A stretch of 64,000 nt of DNA from Daedaleopsis sinensis (GCA_033807695.1 CM066304.1:4216001-4280000), one strand, 5' to 3'. Positions 11,159-23,075 are shown, counted from the first letter of the stretch. Program-made: numbers and translations. Notes: a model not told the origin generated them from the sequence alone.

Positions 11159-12379
11159 AGGAAGACATCTGAGCGACGAGAAATCTTGAGGCTTACCTGC
11201 GTGTGTGTGCATGACGGAAGACACCATATCAAGCCGGTAGCCTCCTAGCCGACGTCTTGTACACTTCGAAGCCCCTCTTATCTCAAGGGATCCAGTCATT
11301 GGAAGGTCCTAATCGTGGTTGTCTCAGGTGGGGCCGGCAAAGGAACAGAACAGGACAGAGACTCAGAGAGACAGGCAGCAAGAGGCGGGATGGAGCACGG
11401 GGATCGCTGCGCTGCTGAAGCTGAGAGCAATAGGAAGAGAGTACTGGGAGCAGCTAGACCCCGCTGTAGCAGCTAGTACATAGCCCAACCAGAGCCCTGC
11501 TGAGCCTGAGCTGAGCGCAGGGAGGAGGAGAGGTAAAGGGCGCTTGAGACTGAGACGCTCTCAAGCTGCTCCGGCGATTGCCGCTCTGGAGGATAGGCGC
11601 CCGGCTGACGTACTTCGACCACGTACGCTCATTGCCCCCAGTGCGGCCCTGCCTGCTACAGCCTACATCTCTACAGTGAACACCGTGCTGCCCTTGTGCT
11701 GCCCCGCCGTGCAACATCTCAGCCGGGCGAGTCCGTGCACACTCCTCGAGTCGACTGCTCTCCCTCCGCCGCCGACTCGGAGACCCGGTTGGAGCAGTAG
11801 CGATCCATCTAGTATAGATTCGACATGGTTCACGCACCTCCTACGAATCTAATTGCATCAATTAACCTCGATGATGTCAAGCATTCTGCCCGCCGGTCCT
11901 GACCCTGACTCCGTGCGCTTCCACTCGGCGTCAACCAACCCGTTTCAACTTGGATGTGATCTGCACGAGTTAGTCATCCGCGAGAAAAACACCGCCGGTT
12001 GTCAATGTTCAAATCAGTCAGTGTTATCCCCGTCTCAAGTTCACACTCTATCCAAAGTACAACACGAGGCGTTACCTATACGTCTACTATTATCCCAAGC
12101 CGGTGGCGCTCCGGTTTACGCCGTTAGTCGTACTAAAGAGGAGGACTTCCATGAAGTGTCACGAAGTGATGTCCACCACGCTCCCCGTCGACCCCAGAAT
12201 GACCGGTCATGAGTTAAAACTGGTGACGGAAGGTTTGATACCGTACGGACAGCCCTCAACCTCGTGTAGACCGTGCAAGCTTATTGCCCTATCGCCACCC
12301 CGTGTCGACACTGTCTCCGTGCTACAACCTTCCCCTCTGCATAGCTTGCCTTTGCACACATCACTCCAAACCTATCCTG
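11159..12379. other. Non-coding part of the left arm, upstream of NACHT A
   Basis: The first 8 bases are the right copy of the target duplication. The stretch is nearly identical to the reverse complement of 26952-28390 over long runs, especially 11690-11880. Apparent open frames here are on both strands and share no protein family features, so I call none. The last few hundred bases should contain the NACHT A promoter and leader; I see no convincing TATA box. Confidence 0.6.
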
Positions 12380-15300
12380 ATGACCTCCTCTCGCCGTTCC
12401 GCAACGAATGCACTAGAAAGTGGACTTGGGGTCGTCCAGAACGTGTTGGAGATTGCCGAACCAGCAATCGAACTCATTCCAATCCCGGGAGTGCAGAATG
12501 CACTCACGGTCCTTTCAAAGCTGCTGAAAAAATTCGAGGTATGTGAATTGCTATATGTTTCGTGCCCTGCAATGGATGTCTAATGCTGCTTGTCTGCCGC
12601 ATCAAAACTAAAAGGAGACAAAGAAGAACCGGGAGGATTTCTCGCAACTCTGTCAAGAGCTCACGGCCTTCGGCGACTGCATCTCCACCGTGTTTGAGAA
12701 CATCAAAACGCAGCTCGAGCAACGTCCTGCAGGCCCATCTGGAGATACACAGACCGCCCCCGTTGGGAATCCCCTAGGCAAGGCGGCGACGGAACAGTTC
12801 TTCAAGGAGCGCTTTCCCGATCTTGCGAGCGATGTGGATCTATTGAAACGGTGAGTAGCTTATATTCCAACTCGATGCACGCTTGTTTCTGGCCCTGAAC
12901 TTGTCCTCCCAGCGACCTTCAAAAAGTCGTTAAGCTGGCAAAAACGCTCGTCAATCGGCCGTGCTACAAACGATTTTGGAAGTCGAGCGAAGATCAACAG
13001 AAGCTGCAAGATCTGAAAGGCAAAATCGAAGCAGCTCGCGAACGCTTCAATGTAAGCCTTCTCTGAGCTATTATCATATTCAACACAGTCTCATAGAAGG
13101 TTGCAGATGGCTGGACAGATCAGGATACAGGTCGCGGCAGCCGAGATAGGCGACCGTGTCCGGGTATGTATATGCTACATTGTCTTCTAGGTCACTTGAT
13201 TGAACCGATATTGTATAGAACATTGAAAAGAACCAGATCAGCGAAGGTGCAGTCCCGTGACGGCATTGTGCGTACTGTGCGCAGAGCTAATCACTGGTCT
13301 AGCCGACGAAAGGATACTTGAAAAGTTACGCAACGTGAAGGAGGCCGGATACGGCTTAAATGGAGATAGGACTCGATACCTGAAAGAGACTCGCGAGGAG
13401 GTCTTTCGGACTCTCGAAAAGTGGGCTGCAGGGAGTTTCGAGGGCAAGCCTATTTTCCTCCTCACCGGCTTGGCGGGTTCCGGGAAATCGACCATCGCTT
13501 GGGAGTTCTGCCGCCGAATGGTCGAGAAAGGCAGCTTTGGCGGGTCGTTCTTCTTCAGACGGGGAGAGCAGTCACTCGAATCCACCCGGGACCTTGTTCC
13601 CACCATCGCACACGACCTCGCGAAATGTCAGAAGGCGCTGCTTCGCCACATCGTAGATGCCGCGAAGGAGTACGACAATCCATCTTCTTCACAAATGATG
13701 GAGGATGCCTTCGAGCGGCTGATCCGTACACCCCTTCGAGCACTACCCCCGTCTCACCCTCCCATATTCATTGTTATAGACGCACTCGATGAGTGCGCAC
13801 GCGATACTACTACCTCCATCACGGCGTTGCTGAGGCAATTGGTCCCATGTGCCTCCGAGGCCTCGTCGCCTCTTCGCGTGCTTCTCACCTCTCGAGAAGG
13901 CCAGGACTACATCAACAATATCAGGGATACTCCGGACCTCATCCAGGCCGTCTACTCTCTCGATCTCCAGAACGAGACCGTCTCTGCTTCGATTTCAACG
14001 GACATTAAACGCTTCTTCACCACTGAGCTCGCTAGAAACGCGACGAGCAAGAAGTGGTACGAGGCCGACCCCACCATCATCGAACGGTTCGCTGCGCGCG
14101 CAGACGGACTGTTCGTGTACGCCCGAACTGCGGTCGAGCTGTTGCTTGCCTACGTTACCACCACCGAGGCCCTCCAGGAACGATTCGAGGACATCATGAA
14201 GCCACACCCATCATTCTCTAGATTGCATCGGATGGACCAACTCTATATCACCGTTCTGAGGACTGCCTTCCCCGTTCATACGATGACAGACTCGGAGAAG
14301 AAACGAATGCGGCGAATTCTTGGCTATCTGGTGACCTTGCAGACGGATATTTCACCCGCTACCTTGGAGGCCCTAGTCCCCGATCTGCGAGTGTCGGATT
14401 CATTGGCAGTGCTGTCCAAGCTCCGAGCCGTGGTCCATGTCGACCTTGACGATCCTGACACTCCCTTTCGCATCGTGCACGCGACCTTCCGCGACTTTCT
14501 TCTTTACCCACCCACCGAAGACATCAAATCAGACTACCAGCTCGACAACCTGGAAGACGACAGCCATGCGGCTCTATTCATGTCATGCATGCACGCCCTG
14601 ACCCCGTATATTGGACACAACACCGATGTAACAAGGATTCGCCTCCGTGTCGCATTGACTTCGCTCGTCGTACATTGCGGAAGAATGGCCCGCATCCCCG
14701 GATGGAATCAACAAACAAGGGCCGGGTGTTATGCCGTCAAATACATCCGCCGCCATGTCAATGCCGAGCTGCTAAACCCTAAAGAGCTCCTTCTTTGGGA
14801 ACAGCTATCATCGTCGGATGACCGGGGATCCGACGGGTCATCCTGCGCCCCCGTTGATATTTTATCTGATACATTACTCCTTCATGAGTATAGATACCCT
14901 GTATCGAAGGTCATCGATCACCTACTACATGAGTTTCAAGTCCACCACATTCCCTGGCATCCATCTGGGAAACACTTCATCGTGCACATTGCCACAACTA
15001 GGTTCCCTTATTACGCAGACACGAGCAGTGAAAGTGTGACTCTATCAGAGGTGAGATGTGCTGATTACACGACACACCCACAGTTAGCTTATCATATTGA
15101 CGGGACTGTCATATAGGAGGTGATTGACGAGCCTCAGGAAGAGGTCTATGACAAGCTTATCCAAAGTTACGGCGAGGTTGTCAAAAATAGTGAGAGTTCT
15201 TTCGCGGAAGTAAAGCAACCATTCATTTATTTGTGCACCGAACTCCTGGGTAAATTCCAGTGCTACGGCGGTGAGCCTCTCCGAGTCCCATCTACATTTA

Positions 15301-15799
15301 CTTCGGTCGGACTATCACTCAGACACACCAATTATGACATAGGGAGCACCAAGACAAGTGGTGGGCGGAATATGGCACACAAGACAAGTTCAACCGCCTT
15401 CGCAGCGCCGTGCGCTCCATTCACCACTCTGAATGTCCCGGCGACGTGTCGATAGTCACTGCTCTGGCCGCAGCAAGATATCTATCGTGGTCTTGTTATC
15501 TCTTAAGCTTCACGATGACCCACACGGTCAGTATCGCTCTCAACCTTGTGGTCTTTAATTACTCACCTGCTTTTCAGAGGTTAGGCAAAGTGAGAAATGA
15601 TGAACACTTCGCATACTTTCCGGAAATGACGGATACTCTGCCACAGTGGACCTTGGACGACATGCTCGCTACAGTGGATGCCACGATGCGTTGTCCGAAG
15701 ATCTTCCCTAATCCCGGGTCTGACGCGGACATTCACGGGCACAAGCTCGAGTGCAGTCTAGCTCAACGAGCGAGGGCGGATGCGAAGGTCGTCGACTGA
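12380..15799 (+). CDS. NACHT NTPase A (fungal NLR-like), left-arm copy
   Basis: The start is the ATG at 12380 (MTSSRRSATNALESG), matched by gene B at the same place. Early exons encode a helical N-terminal region (ELIPIPGVQNALTVLSKLL) and then a segment starting ETKKNREDFSQLC. The large NACHT exon enters after an intron ending near 13309, giving EADERILEKL; the frame that seems to begin at 13257 is partly intron. Walker A is GLAGSGKSTIAWEF, Walker B is IFIVIDALDEC, and RVLLTSREG looks like sensor 1. A winged-helix-like stretch follows (RRILGYLVTLQTDISPATLE). Final exons include EEVIDEPQEEVYDKL and FPEMTDTLPQWTLDDML, ending near 15799. No WD40, ankyrin or TPR repeats are visible. It probably functions as a nucleotide-switched recognition or cell-death protein, known only by family analogy. 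Confidence 0.85.
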
Positions 15800-15934
15800 A
15801 GTCGCATCCTATCATCAAAGTCAATACGAATCCTCGAGGGCACGTCGAGGGGAGACCGAACCATAGCAGCAACAGCGCACAGTCACAGTGTCGAGCACTC
15901 ACCGGGAGACCCGCAACACCCTAGTAATAGACGG

Positions 15935-16545
15935 TCTGTTGAGAGTCGAATATATAACATGCAACAGAGAGTACAACGACCACATCCTACGCCTCCCCTG
16001 GCTCCCCAACCACACAGGACATATCCTTGCCACCAGTTGTACCCATGCTCATCGCCGTCTTGCAGGAGTCGTAGATCCACTACGTGAACCCAGTGAGCGT
16101 ACCGATCATCGACACACGTGCCGAAACCCTTGGTCGCAAGGGTGGCAATGCCGGTCTCGGACGCGATCGCGCCGAGCCTCTTGCCCTTGTTCGCGGGCTT
16201 GGCCATGAGCGTCACGAGCGAGTCAAGGGGGTGCGAGGCGACGGCACAGACGACACCGGCGAGGTAACCCGACGCGAAGGTGACGCCGAGTTGTAAGTAT
16301 CCTTCGGCGCGGTGAAGACCGTGCTATAGAAGAGGCCGAAGATCTCTAATAAGAACTTCGCCATCGTGTACGGGGTCTAGGAAGATGGACACGATGTCAG
16401 TTGTCAGGTAATAGACCGTGTTATCGAGTATGGCAGACATGCCTGACGCGACCACAAGAGGGCGACGGAGTCGTAGGTACCGGTATAGGACTTCTCCACT
16501 GTTAGTGAGTATATGCAGCACAGACGAGATCGCGCGGAGTTCAAG
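15935..16545 (-). pseudogene. Chimeric scrap: carboxylesterase piece joined to 3' half of a phosphate-carrier gene
   Basis: Read on the minus strand, 16488-16545 resembles the carboxylesterase segment AISSALHMLANRG (here AISSVLHILTNSG). From about 16480 it switches to the MIR1 sequence PLWSRQ, the following intron, MAKF, then KPANKGKRLGAIASETG, the C-terminus and the 3' untranslated region. Relative to the intact MIR1 (21542-23075) it has a donor change (CAGGTACG to CAGGCATG), a deletion within the KDTYSKTTQ codons, a 2-base deletion at the GTRVLM codons, an in-frame TAG and loss of the normal stop. It cannot encode a carrier. Because the intron and 3' flank are present, it arose by DNA duplication, not retrocopying. 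Confidence 0.8.
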
Positions 16546-16660
16546 GTGAACAGACCGATGCGAAACGCGCACTCTAAAATCAACGCCCCCACTCGAAGTT
16601 TCAGCTTGAGCTTGAAGGTGCAGATCGGTATCGCTCGACACCCGGCTACTACACGACCTA

Positions 16661-19059
16661 CTAGATCGGATACGAGAACGAAAGCGTGCTCAGCACTCCC
16701 AGTGCCGTCCGCTCTGCCTCGTGTCCGATTTCGATCCGATCTTCGAGGATTGAGAGCACCTGGCGGGAGGGAGTGTCGTACTTGGGCCACGGAATGGTTT
16801 TGTTCGACGCGCCGTTCGGGTCCAGCGTCGCGGCGAACTGGATGACGTAGTCCGTCAGCTCGTTCCCCACAGCCAGCGCAGGGACCACGTCGGTGCCGTG
16901 TGCCTGTTCGTGGTTAGCATCGCTATCGGGCAGGCGATAGTCGTCCGGAAGGAGCACGTACAGCACCGAGCCCGGGCACGCTACCCCGTCGACTGACTGT
17001 TCAGACGTAACGAGTCAGATCACAGGCCGGAGACATGAGAGATGCTGCCAGTAGTTGCACGCACTAAACGACCAGGTCGGCTGTCTGGAACATAGTCCGC
17101 CGCGGAGCCTGGAAGAGCCAATCCCCTTGGAAGGCCACCATGCGTTTGTACATGGGCGCGAGCCGGTTGGCGTCACCCGTCACGAATGGCGAACCTTGTG
17201 CCGGATCGTCCGGGTATACCTGGAGGACCATAGATAGTAGCGACTGGGAGATTCCAGGGAAAAAGAATTGTAGATAGTCGCGGAACTCGTCTTCCGTCCT
17301 ACAGCGGGATGGATCAGTAACGGAATGAGTATGCAAGTCCACTCCACACGACCCACGTTATGTTATAGCTTCCCGTGGCGAATATTGTGCCCTCGTCCAG
17401 GGCGTCACCTGATGAAAGATCGTGTTGACTGGGAAGAGAAAACGTCAAGGACATCAAATTCACTGACCTGTCAAAATAGGAACCTTCGCAGCCCGTCCGG
17501 CGAGAACGAGTTGCTGTGGCGGATGAGTCAGAAACACTCCGTCCGCACGTGGAAGCCACGGATTGGCGAGTCCGTGGTCAGGAGAAGCTGATGCGGAACA
17601 CAGACAAGACAAGGATGCCGCTCACAGGATAGTCAAACACGCCAGGAATAGTCGCAGCGGCGGCGACTAGCGTGCTCGCGGGGACCCCGCGAAAACAGTT
17701 CAAAGTATCGGAAGCATCCGTACAGCCTGCATGTTGCACGATTTTGTCGTAGGACGGCTGCAGCTGTGTGATGTCCCCAGTAGGAATCGGCGAGCCGGCG
17801 TTCATCACCGCGGCGCGGAAGAGGTCCTCGGTGTCTCCTCTGTTGGCGAGCATGTGCAGCGCGGACGAAATCGCGCCCGCGCTCGGGCCCCAGCTAAACG
17901 CACAGTGAGTCTGCGGATGCGTTCTGCCAGCAAAGGAGAAGGGCGGGCTCACAGTGTCACCTTCTCGGGGTCTCCGCCGAACGCATAGATGTACCGGTGC
18001 ACCCATCGAAGTGCCTCGCGTTCTGAAGCGCAGAGTCACTCAGTACGTCGCAGTATATAGCGGACTAGACGCTTACGATCGTGGAGGCCGAGGTTGCCGA
18101 CGCCGCCTTTTTTCACCTCTTTCCCGCCCAGGAACCCGAACGCTAAAACACGAAGTATGTGAGTAGAGAGGGGCGCGACCGTAATTAATGTAGAAGCTCA
18201 CCGTGAAGGCGGTAGTTCATGGCGACAAATATAACCTTGTTATTCAACTCAATCGACCGCCGAATGACAGTGTCTACGGAAAATCTGCGTAGTAAGTGTC
18301 GTGAGTAGGCTGGATACCTATTCCGAACCGATGACCTACTGAGTGTTCGACCCGAATGCGAACCCACCTAGTGACATTCCGTCAGCGGTAGCACATTCCA
18401 ACTCGTTGTACTAGGGCCTAACCTCCGTAGATGAACTGGACGCAAGGTCAGACACACATTGTGATGAGTTTCAGAAAGATTTACAGCGATCACTGGCAGC
18501 TTGTCGCCCGTCCTCGCGTCTTCGGGCACATGCACGTTGATCGTCAAGCCTACGCAGATGTGAGCACGTCGCACCACCTCGACATCTATAACGCAGTCAC
18601 ACTTACAATCCTCGCTTTCCATCGGAACAGGAGCGCTAGCGCCGTTTACGATCGAAAAGTAATTGTCCACGTCTCGCTTCATCTCCGGAGGAAGATCAGG
18701 ACGGATCGCAGCCTGGAGCTACATGCACTGCGCTGAGGCTTTTGTGCCGTCGAGCGTGCCGTTGTACGGGCCGATCGCCCTCGGTAGACGCAGCCGCAGG
18801 TCGCCAACGCTGCCGACGCAGTGCGAGTCAGCAGCATTCGAACGCTATCCGTGGGTGAAGAAGAGCGGAGTGCGTACGGAGGCTGGGCGAACGGGATCCC
18901 CAAGTAGCTCGTCACCAGGTTGTCAGTGAAACCGATGACAGTCGCATTGTCGAGCGTGACAGTCGGGGCGTTCGCGCGAGGCCTGTCTGTAGACGCTGCG
19001 GTTGCTCCGACGACGGCCAGTTGCGCGAGCGCGATGAACCAGCAGAGTGTGGAAAGCAT
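16661..19059 (-). pseudogene. Secreted type-B carboxylesterase 1, disrupted
   Basis: The start is at 19059 (MLSTLCWFIALAQLAVVGA, a signal peptide), followed by exons matching the two intact paralogues downstream: TVTLDNATVIGFTDN, SEDC joined to LTINVHVPE, FGGDPEKVTL joined to WGPSAG (nucleophile elbow), LDEGTIF (acid), AHGTD (histidine) and GNELTDYVIQF. Two lesions stand out. The acceptor before GLANPWLPRADG reads CAC instead of CAG. After LFQAPRR (near 17104) 14 bases are missing relative to the paralogues, so the frame shifts into an early stop. Everything else is well kept, suggesting recent inactivation. A TATA-like GCATATAA lies near 19101-19108. Unusual splicing could rescue part of it, but a full enzyme seems unlikely. 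Confidence 0.75.
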
Positions 19060-19726
19060 CGAAGGCTGAGCTGAGTCCAGACGCGGGAATACACGGATGG
19101 TTATATGCACCTCGTCGCAGCGGCGAACGAGTCACAATGTCGGCATTGGGGCTCGAAGGCGGCTGGACACGTCAAAAAGAGTCAGGTGAACTCATTCGCG
19201 CCAAGAGACTTCCTCAGGAAGACCCCACGCTGCAGACTCGGGGCTGACGGAGCCGTTGGAAGGCTCCAGTGGTACCAAATGCCTCCCTTAACTTCAGTCG
19301 GTAGATATATCTCGTCCTAATAGTAATGGACGGTCGTGCCAACAGCCGTAAGCCAAACGCCCTTGAGAATACTCGAACATACCTCAGTTGTCCACTACAC
19401 TTAGCTTGTAGCGTCTCCCATGTGTGTGTATTTGCGAGAGGAAAAGACTCCTCAACGAGTTGACTGGGACGGACGGACGTTTGCAAATCGAGTGGCCGCA
19501 GTACTTCGTCGTCCGCTCCGTCCGGCTGTTACAGTCAGTCAACTGTCGCGCACTCACCACCATCACGATTTCCTCCCAAGTCTACACCCAAGTGAGGCTG
19601 AAGCACCGAACGACAAGGTTTTGCGCAAACACCCAGGATCGGCGGAGACAGTTCTGCAAAGGAGTGAACCAATTATGTTGAACCAGAAAGGCTAGAGATA
19701 CACCTGTTATACGCCCGTTCTACGCC
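19060..19726. other. Intergenic: promoter of carboxylesterase 1 and 3' flank of RIB3
   Basis: No gene is seen. The only recognisable signal is the TATA-like sequence near 19101-19108 (minus strand). Short open frames on both strands show no motifs. Confidence 0.4.
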
Positions 19727-20969
19727 TCACGCGTCCGCCTCCTTCTCCCGCGCCTCTCTCCACCGCGCGAGCTGCTCGACGCTGATCATCTTGATGCCCC
19801 ACCGGTCCGCGAACGCCCTGCACGCGTCCCGGCGCATCATGCTCCCCTCCTCGTCGTCCTCCACGAGCTCGCAGAGCGCCCCTGCCCTCGGGAGCCCGGC
19901 GATCGCGCACAGGTCGAGCGCGGACTCGGTGTGCCCGCGCCGCGTCAGGACGCCCCCCGGGCGCGCGCGGAGGGGGACCATGTGGCCGGGGCGGGTGAAC
20001 GAGTGCGGGGTGGTGAGCGGCGATGCGAGGGCGCGGACGGTGAGGGCGCGGTCGTGCGCGGAGATGCCGGTGGTGGTGCCGTGCTTGTAGTCGACGGTGA
20101 CGGTGTATGCGGTGCGGTGTCTGTCTTCGTTTTCGGGTACCATCATGGGGATCGCGAGCTCCTCGAGACGCTCGCCCGGGAGGGAGACGCAGATATATCC
20201 ACTGTAGAATTCGGGTGAGCTACGGTTTGCAGAGCGAGAAGATCATAACGCGAAGATAATGCAGATGGGAGTGTGTGCCTTGAAAGGCTGTCTGAAGTCA
20301 GCTCAGCGCGCTTTGACTTGGTCGGGGACGGTGTCCTCGAAGTGCCAAACTCGTCTCCAGACAGTCAGAGCCAATGCGCCCTCGAAGTATAGGAGGTGTC
20401 GACCTTGCGCCGTGAGATGCTCTCTAGACCAGGAGGAGCCAAGAGTACTGACTCGGTCATCTGAGAAGATAGTCTCTTGGGTACTACGTCTTGGAGATGA
20501 CTATATGCGCCGCATCTGGGCCGTAGGCACTTCTAACATCACGCATGGACCCTACTCTCGCTCGCTGTTTGGGCTATGTCCTTTGCTCGAGCCGCAATGC
20601 CCCCCAAATCGCTCAATTATTGGCAACTCACCTTGAATGCTTGATCATCCACGCCATCTTCTGCGTCGAGAGCGCACTGCCCGCGATGATGAGGTCTCCC
20701 TCGTTCTCCCGGCCCTCGTCGTCCATCACCACGAGAAACTCCCCTCTCGCAAACGCTTCGATCGCATCTTCGATGGGGTCGAACGAAAACTCCGTCCGCA
20801 CAGGCTGGTCGACCACCGCCCGCGGCCGAGAAGCTGAAGATGTCGCCGGAATGAGCGGAAAGTCCGTCGGGGGTGCAGCTCCGTTCATTTTGCGTGTCGG
20901 AGCGGGGTCGGAGACAACAAGGAAAGAGTCGGAATGATTGGAGAGGGCTACGGGCGCCATGTTTGTCAC
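19727..20969 (-). CDS. RIB3: 3,4-dihydroxy-2-butanone-4-phosphate synthase (riboflavin biosynthesis)
   Basis: The enzyme converts ribulose 5-phosphate to 3,4-dihydroxy-2-butanone 4-phosphate plus formate, supplying four carbons of riboflavin's xylene ring. There are two exons: 20632-20969 and 19727-20201, separated by a 430-bp GT-AG intron that joins MIKHS to [13 protein letters not shown]. The product is about 270 residues, slightly longer than yeast Rib3. Diagnostic stretches are [17 protein letters not shown] (metal and phosphate ligands), [50 protein letters not shown] and [12 protein letters not shown]. All appear intact, so the gene should be functional. The N-terminal 40 residues are low-complexity. 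It is divergently placed to the phosphate carrier at 21542; the two share about 570 bp of promoter. Confidence 0.93.
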
Positions 20970-21541
20970 CGCCGACGCTGGGTGGTGTCGTCGTCGTCCG
21001 AGGATGTAGAATGCAAGGCAAGAGTAAGTCGTCGGGGCATAGAGGCCATACTTGTATTCAGGAGGACCGGGGTCGGGAACACGAGTAGGCGCAGATGTGA
21101 GTAAGGAGACGTGTGATTACGAAGACCTCTCTCGTGACGGGCCAGGCTCAGTTCCAAAGCGCGCAGGGCTATTCAACAGCGCAGCGCACGGTCTGGACGA
21201 CGGCGGCCGCGATGCGCAGGCCGACGCGGACGACGTCGACAAGCGTCGGCCGTCGGGGAGCCCAAAGCGAGAGATCTCAGGCTGAGGGAGGGCGGACTTT
21301 GTGGTGGATCCACGTTGGGCTCCGCGGCCGCTGATTGGCTCGGTGTGGGCCGGAGGAGGGGCCCGAGGGAAACCGCGTCCAAAATTTATACGGCAACAGC
21401 GCGTCGAGCCGATATCATCCCGGTCCCCTCTCCTCCTCCCCCCACCACCACCGCCAGCGCTGCCGCTGCTTCGACTCGGACAGGACATCCAGTCAAGCCT
21501 TAGATCTACATTTACGACCTCCTAGATAATACCCAGCAGAC
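20970..21541. promoter_or_regulatory. Shared divergent promoter region of RIB3 and MIR1
   Basis: A 572-bp gap lies between divergent start codons. A CCAAT box on the minus strand (ATTGG at 21334-21338) and a pyrimidine-rich tract near 21418-21450 just upstream of the MIR1 start are visible. AAATTTATACGG near 21384 is a weak TATA-like candidate for MIR1. Small open frames in the gap are not supported. Confidence 0.45.
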
Positions 21542-23075
21542 ATGGCTCACCTCGCACCTTCCGGAAAGTGGGACGCAAGGCGAGTGTTGTTGACGTGTCA
21601 ACTCTTGCATCTCGTATACTTATCCCTTGACCTCCAGGTACCTCGGACCTGTTCCTCACGACGCCAGCTACTACTCCAAGTGCATGCTTGGTGGTGCTCT
21701 TGCCTGCGGCTTCACCCACGCTGGTATCACTCCCCTCGATGTCACAAAATGCAACATGCAGGTGAGTTTCGACCCGAGTTTTGTAGCCACGTACAATTCC
21801 TTTTCCATCTTCGCGTATCCTCCTTCCACCAAGCATTCGTGCCCACTCAGCTCCTACTCGCTGGTAGATGAGGGTGTTTGTGTGCCTGCCGACACGTTCC
21901 CTCCGTTGCGTCACTCATCTTCGTTCGACGCCCGACGGTCCGTAACGGGCCGTGTAAGGCTTCCGACGGGAACGGGTAGGTGTATCGCCTGTACCCGCTA
22001 CGTCCGGCGACCCGGCGGATGCTCTTCGTCCAGCCGTCGGCGTGGTGCACGCTCACGGACTTGTGAGGGGCAAGGGCAAGTCCAACGACCTGTTGTGCGG
22101 CTCCTTTTACGCCAGCGCCGATTTTTGTGTTCATGCATTTGTCTTCGCAATGTGGAGCTCGACGTCCGACCTTTTACCCTCTTACACCCAATCTTGCGCC
22201 CTCGGTGCTCACCACTATTCCGCTTGTAGGTCAACCCTACGAAGTACCGCGGTCTCTCATCCGGTATCAAGACCCTCATCGCCGAGGAGGGTTCGACCGG
22301 TATCTGGAAGGGCTTCGGCCCCACCTTCATCGGTTATTCGCTCCAGGGTCTCTTCAAGTACGGTCTCTACGAAGTCTTCAAGGACTACTACATGAACCTC
22401 GCGGGTGAGGAGGCGTCCGCGAAGTACAAGGGTGCCATCTGGTGTGCCGGTTCCGCGTCGGCGGAGTTCTTCGCCGACATCGCCCTCTGCCCTCTGGAGA
22501 TGACGAAGGTCAAGATCCAGACGAGCCCCGTCGGTACCTTCCCCGTCCCTATGCTCGCTGCTCTCCGTGAGATGAGCAGGCTGAAGGCCGAGACCCGCTA
22601 CCCCTTCGGCTCCGTCATTCCCCTGTGGTCGCGTCAGGTACGTCCGCATCCGTGAACACGGTCCATCACCTGATTACTGACATCGCGTTCGTCTTCGTAG
22701 ATCCCTTACACGATGGCGAAGTTCTTCTTCTTCGAGTACATCGTCGGCATCTTCTACAGCAAGGTCTTCACCGCGCCGAAGGACACGTACAGCAAGACCA
22801 CGCAGCTCGGCGTCACCTTCGCGTCCGGCTACCTCGCCGGTGTCGTCTGCGCCGTCGTCTCGCACCCCGCGGACTCGATCGTGTCGCTCATGGGCAAGCC
22901 CGCGAACCGGGGCAAGAGCCTCGGCGCGATCGCGTCCGAGACGGGCATTGCGACCCTCGCGACCAAGGGCCTTGGCACGCGTGTGCTGATGATCGGTACG
23001 CTCACCGGGTTCCAGTGGTGGATCTACGATTCGTTCAAGACGGCGATGGGCATGGGCACGACTGGTGGCAAGTAG
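21542..23075 (+). CDS. MIR1: Mitochondrial phosphate carrier (MIR1-type)
   Basis: An inner-membrane carrier that imports inorganic phosphate with protons for ATP synthesis. Four exons (21542-21579, 21638-21761, 22230-22637, 22701-23075) encode 314 residues, close to yeast Mir1. Carrier signatures are PLDVTKCNMQ (first repeat), PLEMTKVKIQ (second) and the weaker HPADSIVSLMG (third), as usual for this family. The start MAHLAPSGKWDAR leads straight to YLGPVPHDASYY. Intron 1 begins GCGAGT, so it is a GC-AG intron; the paralogue at 61541 has a normal GT there. Intron 2 is long (468 bp). The 3' half and 3' flank were copied into the pseudogene at 15935-16545. The gene appears intact. Confidence 0.92.

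Larger units (their letters stand above)
2890..15800 (+). repeat. Left arm of a large diverged inverted repeat
   Basis: Excluding the inserted transposon at 4347-11158, this stretch matches the reverse complement of 23494-29818 in order. Anchors include TGTTGTCGGATTTCGTGG (near 2940) against its complement near 29750; 4105-4346 against 28383-28624; 11159-11280 against 28280-28390; 11690-11880 against 27580-27760; and NACHT A (12380-15799) against NACHT B. Identity is uneven: nearly perfect around 11.3-11.9 kb, clearly lower in the NACHT genes, and patchy at 2.9-3.7 kb. The non-coding part at 2870-4338 contains no gene I can support. Confidence 0.85.

Noticed and set aside
13257..13310. Start of NACHT A at 13257
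   Set aside because: That codon is GTG, and the frame up to about 13309 is better explained as an intron; splicing joins upstream exons conserved with gene B.
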